A stretch of DNA of 64,000 nt from an uncultured Oscillospiraceae bacterium. Lineage in GTDB: Bacteria > Bacillota > Clostridia > Oscillospirales > Ruminococcaceae. A model generated the notes under the pieces. It did not search any database, had not been told where the DNA came from, and was given only the letters and a program-made list of their open reading frames with translations. Numbering within the stretch: the stretch's first letter is position 1; each line of letters opens with the position of its first letter. Shown here piece after piece: positions 33,321-41,418 of this stretch. Both the position numbers and the translations under genes were made by a program. The DNA lies in contig CAJTTB010000004.1 in assembly GCA_910579175.1 (NCBI GenBank), positions 1 to 64,000 on the forward strand, read 5' to 3'.

Positions 33321-34339
33321 AGATTTTAGGAATTGAAAGTTCATGCGATGAAACAAGTGTCGCTGTGGTGGAAGATGGCATAAAGGTGTTGTCCAATGTG
33401 ATTGTTTCTCAGATTGAGGAACATCAGCTATATGGAGGAGTTGTGCCAGAAATTGCTTCCAGAAGGCATTGTGAAAGTATTGTAAAGGTGACTGATATGG
33501 CATTGAACCAAGCGGGTCTATCATTGGAGCAGATAGATGCCATTGCAGTGACCTATGCTCCGGGATTAATTGGAGCGTTGTTGGTGGGAGTGAATTTTGC
33601 AAAAGGGCTTGCATTGGCAACACAAAAGCCATTGATTCCAGTACATCATATTCGGGGGCATATTGCAGCAAACTATATTTCAAATGGTGTAAAACCTCCT
33701 TTTTTATGTATGATTATGTCTGGGGGTCACAGCCATATTGTTAGAGTAAAGTCTTATACAGAATTTGAAATCATTGGGCGAACAAGGGATGATGCAGTGG
33801 GAGAAGCCTATGATAAAGCTGCAAGAGCGTTGGGATTTCCCTATCCCGGAGGAATCCACCTTGACAAAGCTGCTGCCTTGGGAGATAAAACCACTTTTTG
33901 TTTTCCCAAACCAAAGGTGGAAGGTTCTGCTTATGATTTTAGCTTTTCCGGATTAAAAACGGCGGTTTTAAATCTTATTCACAATGCAAAACAAAAAGGA
34001 GTATCACTAAATGTTAATGATGTGGCTGCTTGTTTTCAACAAACTGTTTGTGACATCATTGCACAGCGTTTGATGGCAGCAGCAGAGGAGTTTGGAGAAA
34101 GAAAGATTGTTTTAGCAGGGGGAGTTTCTGCCAATCGTGGTATTCGTGCACGGATGCAACAAGAATGTGAGCAGTGCCAGATAGAGCTTTATATGCCACC
34201 ACTGTGTTATTGTGGCGATAATGCAGCGATGATTGCAGCACAGGGATATTTCGAATGGAAGGATAAAAAGGCAACTGGAATGGATTTGAATGCAGTGGCA
34301 TCTTTGCCAATTACAGATAATAAATTTAATATAATTTAG
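33317..34339 (+). CDS. tsaD: tRNA threonylcarbamoyladenosine (t6A) synthase subunit
   Basis: A 340-residue ASKHA-fold protein transferring threonylcarbamoyl to A37 of ANN-decoding tRNAs, together with TsaB and TsaE (not in this window). Metal ligands His111 and His115 are visible in HHIRGHIAANY. IESSCDET, the GGHSHIV segment and AGGVSANRGIR are nucleotide-site motifs. The ATG at 33317 lies in the ATGA overlap with the MATE gene and follows AAAGG. The longer frame from 33086 lies inside the MATE gene and is rejected. Confidence 0.96.
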   Translation: MKILGIESSCDETSVAVVEDGIKVLSNVIVSQIEEHQLYGGVVPEIASRRHCESIVKVTDMALNQAGLSLEQIDAIAVTYAPGLIGALLVGVNFAKGLALATQKPLIPVHHIRGHIAANYISNGVKPPFLCMIMSGGHSHIVRVKSYTEFEIIGRTRDDAVGEAYDKAARALGFPYPGGIHLDKAAALGDKTTFCFPKPKVEGSAYDFSFSGLKTAVLNLIHNAKQKGVSLNVNDVAACFQQTVCDIIAQRLMAAAEEFGERKIVLAGGVSANRGIRARMQQECEQCQIELYMPPLCYCGDNAAMIAAQGYFEWKDKKATGMDLNAVASLPITDNKFNII

Positions 34340-34398
34340 TGCATTCATACAGATTGTTAGAAAAATAACAATTTGTAAAAAAATTCATAAATCGACTA

Positions 34399-34427
34399 TT
34401 GATTTTCTTTGAAATTGTTACTATAAT
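34399..34427 (+). promoter_or_regulatory. Promoter upstream of pckG
   Basis: TTGATT (34399-34404), a 17-nt spacer and TATAAT (34422-34427). If this drives pckG the leader is about 400 nt, covering the coding-like remnant that follows. Confidence 0.6.
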
Positions 34428-34464
34428 ATGACTTGTAACGATTTCTGCCAAGTCAGATAAAACC

Positions 34465-34704
34465 GTGAAAATAAAACAGTTACAGTCTGAATTGTTTGAA
34501 ATGATAGGCTTTCATGGTGATGTTGATAAAAGCAGAAAACAGATTGATGTGAATCATATGTAACAGAAAATTTCTCGCATAAAGTTAGGTGTTATCATTT
34601 CACTGGCTGAAGAAAAAGTAGAAATTTTAGATGGGTCGTTTATAGATGAGATCGTTTTGTTACATAAAAGTCAGTCAATGAAGCGCAACTTATTGTGCGT
34701 GTAG
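34465..34704 (+). pseudogene. Possible decayed small gene in the pckG leader
   Basis: One frame stays open from 34432 to a TAG at 34702-34704 except for a single TAA at 34561-34563. It reads VKIKQLQSELFEMIGFHGDVD (from a GTG at 34465), then after the TAA ISRIKLGVIISLAEEKVEIL. Composition looks protein-like, but no family is recognised. It may be a decayed gene, or structured untranslated leader that looks coding by chance. The remaining bases of the 34340-34836 gap hold only the promoter and the pckG ribosome site. Confidence 0.3.
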
Positions 34705-34836
34705 TAGAATCTCTAAAATTGGCTTGTTGATAATAAGATCAAAAGCCTTTATTTTAAATGTTCTATCACAAAATAGTACAAGCCTATCGCACAATGAATC
34801 ATGCGCATAATTCAAATATGAGAGGGAGATTTTAGA

Positions 34837-36609
34837 ATGCTAACAAATAACAAAAATGTTATCAATTGGGTTGATGAGATGGTTGCTCTTTGTAAACCAG
34901 ACCAAGTTGTTTGGATTGATGGTTCTGAAGAACAACTAAACGCATTGAGAGATGAAGCACTTGCATCCGGTGAGATGGAAAAACTAAATCAGGAAAAATT
35001 ACCAGGTTGTTTACTTCATAGAACTGTGCCAAATGACGTTGCTCGTGTAGAAGCTCGTACATTTATCTGTTCTAGAAAAGAAGAAGATGCAGGTCCAACC
35101 AATAACTGGTGTGACCCAAAAGAAATGTATGCAAAATTAACTCCAATGTATGATGGCGTAATGAAAGGTCGTACCATGTACGTAATTCCTTACTCTATGG
35201 GTCCAATTGGTTCTCCTTTGGCAAAAGTAGGTGTGGAATTGACTGACTCTATCTATGTTGTATTGAATATGGATATCATGACAAGAATGGGTAAAGCTGC
35301 ATTTGAAAACTTGGGAGAAACTTCTGACGACTTCGTTCGTGGATTACACTCCAAAGCAGATATTGACCCAGAAAATAGATATATTGTTCATTTCCCAGAA
35401 GACAATACCATCTGGTCCATTAACTCCGGTTATGGTGGTAATGTATTGTTGGGTAAAAAATGTTTTGCTTTGCGTATTGCTTCTTATCAAGGTAAGAATG
35501 AAGGCTGGATGGCTGAACATATGCTGATTTTGGGTATTGAAAATCCAAAAGGTGAAGTGACTTATATTTCTGCTGCATTCCCATCTGCTTGCGGTAAAAC
35601 AAACTTAGCGATGTTGATTCCACCAGAAGTATATGCAAAACAAGGTTATAAAGTTTGGACCGTAGGTGATGATATCGCTTGGTTAAAACCTGGCAAAGAT
35701 GGCAGATTGTATGCAATCAATCCAGAAAACGGATTCTTTGGCGTTGCTCCTGGTACCAATGAAAAATCCAACTTTAACGCTTTGGCTTCTACAAAGAAAA
35801 ATACCATCTTTACAAACGTTGTTCACAATTTAGATGACGATACTGTTTGGTGGGAAGGCTTGGATAAAAATCCTCCAGAAAATGCAGTTGAATGGACTGG
35901 AAAACCTTGGAATGGCAAGACTTCTACAGAAAAAGGAGCACATCCAAACTCCAGATTTACTGCTCCAGCAATCAATTGTCCATGTATCAGCCCTGAATTT
36001 AATAATCCAGAAGGTGTGCCAATTTCTGCAATGGTATTTGGTGGTCGTCGTGCGAAAACAGCTCCATTGGTATATCAATCATTTGACTGGAACCATGGTG
36101 TATTTGTAGGTTCTACAATGGCTTCTGAAACAACTGCTGCTGCTACTGGTGCAGTTGGTGTTGTTCGTCGTGACCCTATGGCAATGCTTCCATTCTGTGG
36201 TTATCACATGGGTGACTATTTTGCTCATTGGTTGGAAATGGGTGAAAAATTGGGCGATAAGGCTCCAAAAATCTTTAATGTAAACTGGTTTAGAACAGAC
36301 GATGAAGGTCATTTCATTTGGCCAGGATTCGGCGACAATATGCGTGTATTAATGTGGATTGTTGACCGTTGTAAGGGCACTGCTGATGCAGTTGAAACCG
36401 CTATCGGTTATGAACCAAAACCAGAAGATATCAATATTGAAGGTTTGGATATTGATGTTGATGTTGTAAAGAACTTGTTGAATGTTGATGTTGATTTATG
36501 GAAAGAAGAAGCAAAAGGAATTCATGAATTCTATGCTAAATTCGGAGATAAATTGCCAGCAGAGTTGAGCAAACAATTGACCGCTTTAGAAGAAAGATTG
36601 TCAAAATAA
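34837..36609 (+). CDS. pckG: Phosphoenolpyruvate carboxykinase (GTP)
   Basis: This 590-residue GTP-dependent PEPCK interconverts oxaloacetate and PEP. The kinase-1a loop FPSACGKTNLAM carries the GTP-type catalytic Cys252 and Lys254. Also visible are VGDDIAWLK (metal site) and GVFVGSTMASETTAAATG. In anaerobic fermenters it often runs in the carboxylating direction to make oxaloacetate and succinate. Codon use is strongly biased (GGT, GAA, CGT), which fits high expression. GAGGGAG precedes the ATG. It is monocistronic, with its own promoter region and terminator. Confidence 0.96.
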   Translation: MLTNNKNVINWVDEMVALCKPDQVVWIDGSEEQLNALRDEALASGEMEKLNQEKLPGCLLHRTVPNDVARVEARTFICSRKEEDAGPTNNWCDPKEMYAKLTPMYDGVMKGRTMYVIPYSMGPIGSPLAKVGVELTDSIYVVLNMDIMTRMGKAAFENLGETSDDFVRGLHSKADIDPENRYIVHFPEDNTIWSINSGYGGNVLLGKKCFALRIASYQGKNEGWMAEHMLILGIENPKGEVTYISAAFPSACGKTNLAMLIPPEVYAKQGYKVWTVGDDIAWLKPGKDGRLYAINPENGFFGVAPGTNEKSNFNALASTKKNTIFTNVVHNLDDDTVWWEGLDKNPPENAVEWTGKPWNGKTSTEKGAHPNSRFTAPAINCPCISPEFNNPEGVPISAMVFGGRRAKTAPLVYQSFDWNHGVFVGSTMASETTAAATGAVGVVRRDPMAMLPFCGYHMGDYFAHWLEMGEKLGDKAPKIFNVNWFRTDDEGHFIWPGFGDNMRVLMWIVDRCKGTADAVETAIGYEPKPEDINIEGLDIDVDVVKNLLNVDVDLWKEEAKGIHEFYAKFGDKLPAELSKQLTALEERLSK

Positions 36610-36621
36610 TTTTTGAAGTAA

Positions 36622-36658
36622 AGAGCTGTAGTGGAAAAACTACAGCTCTATTTTTTTT
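36622..36658 (+). terminator. Terminator of pckG
   Basis: Perfect 10-bp stem AGAGCTGTAG / CTACAGCTCT with an 8-nt loop followed by A and eight T. Confidence 0.93.
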
Positions 36659-36808
36659 AATATCGTGTGATGATTCAGTTGATAGTTATCATTTATTTTT
36701 AATAGGTTTACAGGTCTATTTTTTTAAAACCATTCATTTTTCACCTTTTTTGGAAAAAATCATAGAATATGATATCGATTTTTTAAAAGAGTGAAAGGTG
36801 GTTTTTTT

Positions 36809-37174
36809 ATGAGTTTAGCATTGTATATTGTGGTTGGTTTTTTATCACTATTGGGCATTTTAGAAGTGATTCGTTTTTGCTGTTTAAAGTTGTTTTCTGG
36901 GAAAGCTATCAAGAACAAAATTGTAATTTATCCTGTTGATGGTGCGATAGAAGATTTAGAATGGGTGGTACGTGCCATTTATGAAAGGGAAAACTGGGAT
37001 TATGATATAGATGGGACTGTCTATCTGTTGGATTTGGGTTTAGACCAAGAAAGTAAACAGATTGTAGAAATATTGCAAAAAGATTTACCAGGGCTAATGA
37101 TCTGCAATGAAACGGAATTAATGACAAAAATCAAAGAAAATCTGGTTTGCAAAGATAGTCGAAATCAAGTATAA
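36809..37174 (+). CDS. Small membrane-anchored protein of unknown function
   Basis: A 121-residue protein. Residues 3-25 form one transmembrane helix (ALYIVVGFLSLLGILEVIRF), followed by a soluble domain with predicted alternating strands and helices (IVIYPVDGAIEDLEWVVRAI). The soluble part faces the cytoplasm if the positive-inside rule holds (KLFSGKAIKNK follows the helix). The ATG at 36809 lies 7 nt after AAAGGTGG; a GTG at 36791 is upstream and in frame. It starts 42 bp before recD2. No family recognised. Confidence 0.7.
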   Translation: MSLALYIVVGFLSLLGILEVIRFCCLKLFSGKAIKNKIVIYPVDGAIEDLEWVVRAIYERENWDYDIDGTVYLLDLGLDQESKQIVEILQKDLPGLMICNETELMTKIKENLVCKDSRNQV

Positions 37175-37216
37175 TAAGAATACTAGAATATATGTTTGTA
37201 AAGCAGAGAGGAACTT

Positions 37217-39418
37217 ATGGAAAAACATGAAATGGAAACGCTAAATGGCAGTGTGGATGAGATTGTCTTTCGGAGTACAGAAACTGGTTTTACCGTTTTG
37301 GACTTCATCAGTGGAGAAGATCTCATCTGTGTAGTGGGTTCTTTTCCAGAAGTACAGGTAGGAGAAGAACTGGAATTGACAGGCTATTTTACAACCCATC
37401 CAACGTATGGTTATCAGTTTAAAGCAGAAGTTTATACCCAGAAAATGCCTGCAACAGCAAATGCGATTCGCAAGTATCTTTCTTCTGGTGTAGTAAAGGG
37501 AATCGGTCCAAAGATTGCCGAAAGAATCGTGGCACACTTTGGAGAAGACACTTTAAAAGTGATTGAACAGCAGCCACAACGTTTAGCGGAAATTAAAGGG
37601 ATTACCATAAAGCGTTCAAAGGAATTGGCAGAAGAATTTAAACAGGTTTTTGGTGTTAGAAGTTTGATGTTATTTTTATCAAAATATGGTGTTGTTCCTG
37701 CTCAAGTGGTAAGAATTTGGAAACAATGGGGTACGCTGGCACTGGATGTAATTCAGGCAAATCCCTATCTGTTGTGCAATACAATCTTTCAGATTGACTT
37801 TGCAATTACAGACAGAATTGCACAGGATTATGAGATTACAAAGAATGATTATCATCGTATTTTGGCGGCAATTACCTATATTTTAGTTCATAATATGAAC
37901 AATGGTCATACCTGTTCGCCCAAAAAAAGATTGATTGAAACTGCAAAAAAATTGTTGGAATTGGACTGTGATGTCATTGCAGATAAGTTGCAACAGATGA
38001 TAGAAAAAGGTGATTTGATAGAATTGCAACGCAATCAGCCTTATATCTTATTGCCAGATATGTGTGCTGCTGAACAATATATTGCGCATAGAATTGCACA
38101 GATGTTGGCGGTTTCAAAGGATTTAGAGATAGATATTGATGTTGTGATTGCACAAATTGAGCAGGAAAAACACATTCAATATGAGTCCTTACAGAAGAGG
38201 GCAATCTATGAAGCGATGAGATCTGATATCTTTATCTTGACGGGAGGACCCGGAACCGGTAAGACAACAACTTTAAATGGAATTATTGATATACTGGAAT
38301 ATCAAGGGCTTTCTATCTCAATTGCTGCACCAACTGGAAGAGCGGCAAAGCGAATTAGTGAATTGACCGGAAAAGAAGCAAAAACCATTCATCGATTGTT
38401 GGAAACAGAGTTTTCAGAAGGTGTATTGACCTTTCGCAAAAATGAACAACAGCCACTGGAAGCGGATGCAATTGTCGTAGATGAAATGTCTATGGTAGAT
38501 ACAATGTTATTTGATTCTCTGTTGAGAGCTGCCAAACCAAGTTGTAAATTAATTTTAGTGGGAGATTACAATCAGCTTCCTTCTGTGGGAGCTGGAAATA
38601 TATTACATGATTTATTGAGTTGTGATCAAATTCCAACCATTCGCTTACAGCACATCTTTCGTCAAGCAGCAGAGAGTTTGATTGTAACCAATGCCCACGA
38701 AATTGTACAGGGAAATATTCCACAACTGAGCAGAACGGATGGAGATTTTTTTCTATTAAAACGGCATTCTATCGAAACGGCTTCTCAAACCATTTTGGAT
38801 TTGGTTTGTCAACGGTTGCCCAATCGATATCATTTTTCTCCAATTGAGGATATTCAAGTCATTTGCCCCCAAAGAAAAGGGGATTTGGGAATGATGGATT
38901 TAAACCAAAAACTACAACAGCGTTTGAATCCGCCAGCACCAAATAAGCCAGAATGTAAGTCATTATTTTACACCTTCCGCACAGGTGATAAAGTGATGCA
39001 AATTAGAAACAATTATGACTTGGAATGGAGTAAGGGCACCGAGAGTGGTCAAGGAATCTTTAATGGAGATATTGGCATTATCAAGATGATTGATAATGGC
39101 TCTCAGACGATGGCAATTAATTTTGAAGAAAGAGTGGCTTATTATAGCTTTGAAATGGCAAATGAACTAGAATTGGCTTATGCAATTACAGTACATAAAA
39201 GTCAAGGAAGTGAATTTGAAGCTGTAGTAATTCCAGTTATGGGCGGATACAAAAAACTGTATTATCGCAATTTGTTATATACTGCTATTACAAGGGCGAA
39301 GAAGTTGCTGATTTTGGTGGGTCGTGAGGAACAGGTAAGACAGATGATAGAAAACAATTTAAAAAGTCATCGATTTACTAATTTGACCTATTTTCTTGAG
39401 AACATAGACCCACAATAA
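37217..39418 (+). CDS. recD2: RecD2-type ATP-dependent DNA helicase
   Basis: This 733-residue superfamily 1 helicase has an N-terminal OB-fold and helix-hairpin-helix region (residues about 1-190), then Walker A GGPGTGKT (343-350), Walker B IVVDEMSMVD, GDYNQLPSVGAGNIL, and a C-terminal UvrD-like motif (AYAITVHKSQGSEF, YTAITRAKKLL). RecD2 works without RecBC in organisms using AddAB, in recombination and mismatch-related repair. Start after AGAGAGG. Confidence 0.93.
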   Translation: MEKHEMETLNGSVDEIVFRSTETGFTVLDFISGEDLICVVGSFPEVQVGEELELTGYFTTHPTYGYQFKAEVYTQKMPATANAIRKYLSSGVVKGIGPKIAERIVAHFGEDTLKVIEQQPQRLAEIKGITIKRSKELAEEFKQVFGVRSLMLFLSKYGVVPAQVVRIWKQWGTLALDVIQANPYLLCNTIFQIDFAITDRIAQDYEITKNDYHRILAAITYILVHNMNNGHTCSPKKRLIETAKKLLELDCDVIADKLQQMIEKGDLIELQRNQPYILLPDMCAAEQYIAHRIAQMLAVSKDLEIDIDVVIAQIEQEKHIQYESLQKRAIYEAMRSDIFILTGGPGTGKTTTLNGIIDILEYQGLSISIAAPTGRAAKRISELTGKEAKTIHRLLETEFSEGVLTFRKNEQQPLEADAIVVDEMSMVDTMLFDSLLRAAKPSCKLILVGDYNQLPSVGAGNILHDLLSCDQIPTIRLQHIFRQAAESLIVTNAHEIVQGNIPQLSRTDGDFFLLKRHSIETASQTILDLVCQRLPNRYHFSPIEDIQVICPQRKGDLGMMDLNQKLQQRLNPPAPNKPECKSLFYTFRTGDKVMQIRNNYDLEWSKGTESGQGIFNGDIGIIKMIDNGSQTMAINFEERVAYYSFEMANELELAYAITVHKSQGSEFEAVVIPVMGGYKKLYYRNLLYTAITRAKKLLILVGREEQVRQMIENNLKSHRFTNLTYFLENIDPQ

Positions 39419-39455
39419 TCAGCTTATACCAATTTGATAACTGTAAAATGGCAAT

Positions 39456-40187
39456 ATGGGTTTACTATCCTTGAGAGGAGTGAAAGACATTAACCGCAGA
39501 TTACAGATGATGAAAAGATATGTCATTCATATGTTCTTTCCAAATCGTTGTCCATTTTGTGGACAAGTAATGGAGTTTGGAGAACACTGTTGTACAGAAT
39601 GTAAACTAACATTGACATTGTTAGACAATACCGTTTGTTCTGTTTGTAGTCAAAAAGAGTGCAGATGTTTACAAAGCGGTATGGGAATTGATGGTTCCTT
39701 TTCTGCATTTAATTATGAAGGGAACCCAAAAGATGCAATATTGGCTATGAAATTTAAGAACAGACCTGAATATGCAGAACATCTGGCTTATTTTTTAGCA
39801 AAACAGATTGGGGATCATAAATTCGATTGTATTACATTTGTTCCAATGCATGATAAGAAGAAGAAAAAGCGTGGATATAATCAGGCTGAGTTGTTGGCAA
39901 AACATTTGGCACAAGAATTAAATATTCCCTGTAAAACATTGTTGGTAAAGATAAAAGAATCCGAAGAACAACATACACTTTCTTTAGAAAAGAGAAAGTG
40001 TAATGTGGTGGGAAGTTATGCGGTTATGAATACAACAGAAATTTCAGGAAAATGTATTTTATTGATAGATGATATATTGACAACTGGAGCGACTGTCAAA
40101 GAGTGTAGCAAGATGTTAAAAACTTATCGGGCGAAGAAAGTATATTCAGCTACAATTTGTAGAGTTTCACGCAATCGGTCTGAATAA
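39456..40187 (+). CDS. comFC: ComFC-like phosphoribosyltransferase-domain protein
   Basis: Up to 243 residues: an N-terminal zinc-ribbon-like region (CPFCGQ, CCTEC, CSVCSQKECRC) and a C-terminal PRTase domain with LLIDDILTTGATVKEC. ComFC homologues take part in DNA uptake and are also found in non-competent Clostridia. The start is uncertain: the frame opens with an ATG at 39456, but the only good ribosome site, GAGAGGAG, lies at 39473-39480, 8 nt before an ATT at 39489. An ATG at 39507 gives MMKRYVIHMFFPNRC, a natural N-terminus. Conserved sequence begins around 39520. Confidence 0.85.
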   Translation: MGLLSLRGVKDINRRLQMMKRYVIHMFFPNRCPFCGQVMEFGEHCCTECKLTLTLLDNTVCSVCSQKECRCLQSGMGIDGSFSAFNYEGNPKDAILAMKFKNRPEYAEHLAYFLAKQIGDHKFDCITFVPMHDKKKKKRGYNQAELLAKHLAQELNIPCKTLLVKIKESEEQHTLSLEKRKCNVVGSYAVMNTTEISGKCILLIDDILTTGATVKECSKMLKTYRAKKVYSATICRVSRNRSE

Positions 40188-40190
40188 TTG

Positions 40191-40219
40191 TTGATTAATC
40201 GTATTTTTTGTGGTAATAT
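40191..40219 (+). promoter_or_regulatory. Promoter upstream of the MreB homologue
   Basis: TTGATT (40191-40196), a 17-nt spacer and TAATAT (40214-40219), starting just after comFC. The predicted start near 40226 places the 40266-40303 hairpin inside the leader. Confidence 0.5.
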
Positions 40220-40265
40220 AAATAAGTATCACAGAATTGACCTAAAGTAAAGGAGCAAAACCTAT

Positions 40266-40322
40266 TTGATAAAGGGGTTGTTTGATTACGACCTCTTGTT
40301 TTTACATAAATTAAATTTATGA
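40266..40322 (+). promoter_or_regulatory. Leader peptide and terminator-like hairpin before the MreB homologue
   Basis: AAAGGAG (40249-40255) lies 10 nt before a TTG at 40266 that opens an 18-codon frame ending in TGA at 40322. A 10-bp stem (40272-40281 with 40288-40297, two G-U pairs, 6-nt loop) lies inside this frame and is followed by five T (40299-40303). An alternative pairing of AACC (40259-40262) with GGTT (40276-40279) would disrupt the stem. It may be an attenuator. Less likely, it terminates comFC transcripts. Confidence 0.4.
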
Positions 40323-40347
40323 GAGAGAAGAAGTTGGAGGGTATTTT

Positions 40348-41361
40348 ATGGCATCGTTTGATATTGGTATTGATTTGGGAACGACGAAGATTATCATATA
40401 TCGCAGTGACAGTGGAATTGCACTAAATGAGCCATCTATTGTAGCATATAATATACGCGATGAAAAAATTGTGGCAGTTGGAAATGAAGCCTATGCAATG
40501 CTTGGAAAAACACCCAGACATATTGTTGCAGAACAGCCATTAAAAGATGGGGTGATTTCCAACCACAAGTTATGTGAATCCATGATTAAGGAATACATTA
40601 AGCGCGTTTGTGGAAGTTTTTTTATTAAGCCTCGAATCGTTCTTTGTATTCCGTCTGTAACTACAGATGTAGAACGTCGAGCAGTGGTAGAAGCTGCATT
40701 GGCGGCGGGTGCGCGCAAGGTTTATCTCATTGAGGAACCAATTGCCGCTGCAATTGGTGCAGGCATTGACATTATGGAAGCAAATGGGAATTTGATAGTG
40801 GACATTGGGGGAGGAACCACCGATGTAGCAGTAATTTCCTTAAATGGTGTAGTGTGTTCTAAATCGATTAAGATAGCTGGAAATTTGATTGATGAGGAAA
40901 TCATTAAATATTTTCTAAATAATCATAAATTGTCCATTGGACAGCGTATGGCAGAAAATATCAAGAAACAAGTTGGCTGTGTTTATCAACCAAATGAGAA
41001 CAATACGACTTTTGTAAAGGGAAGAAACTTATTAACAGGTTATCCACAGCAGTTGGAAGTCAATGAAACAACGCTATACAAATGTATTTTAACTTTGGTA
41101 GAGAAAATTATTGAGACTGTAAAATTGGTACTAGAGCGCACACCTCCAGAATTGATTGGAGATATCTATGAAAATGGAGTTACCTTAACCGGCGGAGGTG
41201 CTTTGATTAAGGGATTGGATGAACTATTAAAAACGCATGTAAAAATACCAGTTCATATCGCCCCAGATCCAATTGAAGCGGTTTCGATTGGCACAGGTAA
41301 AGCATTTCAATATATTGAACATTTTCATGATGGCTTTATCAATGCAGATACCTATCATTAA
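40348..41361 (+). CDS. MreB/Mbl-family actin-like protein
   Basis: A 337-residue bacterial actin homologue. Phosphate motifs are IDLGTTKIII (phosphate 1) and VDIGGGTTDVAVI (phosphate 2), with adenosine motif TGGGALIKGLDELL. MreB/Mbl filaments guide peptidoglycan synthesis in rod cells. No mreC, mreD or other elongation gene is adjacent, so this may be an Mbl-like or MreBH-like paralogue. It starts after TTGGAGGG and is followed by asnS after 57 bp. Confidence 0.9.
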   Translation: MASFDIGIDLGTTKIIIYRSDSGIALNEPSIVAYNIRDEKIVAVGNEAYAMLGKTPRHIVAEQPLKDGVISNHKLCESMIKEYIKRVCGSFFIKPRIVLCIPSVTTDVERRAVVEAALAAGARKVYLIEEPIAAAIGAGIDIMEANGNLIVDIGGGTTDVAVISLNGVVCSKSIKIAGNLIDEEIIKYFLNNHKLSIGQRMAENIKKQVGCVYQPNENNTTFVKGRNLLTGYPQQLEVNETTLYKCILTLVEKIIETVKLVLERTPPELIGDIYENGVTLTGGGALIKGLDELLKTHVKIPVHIAPDPIEAVSIGTGKAFQYIEHFHDGFINADTYH

Positions 41362-41418
41362 TTGGTTTGCTTACTAAGAGGAAATTCCTCTTAAATAATA
41401 TAAAGGAGAAAAAACGAT

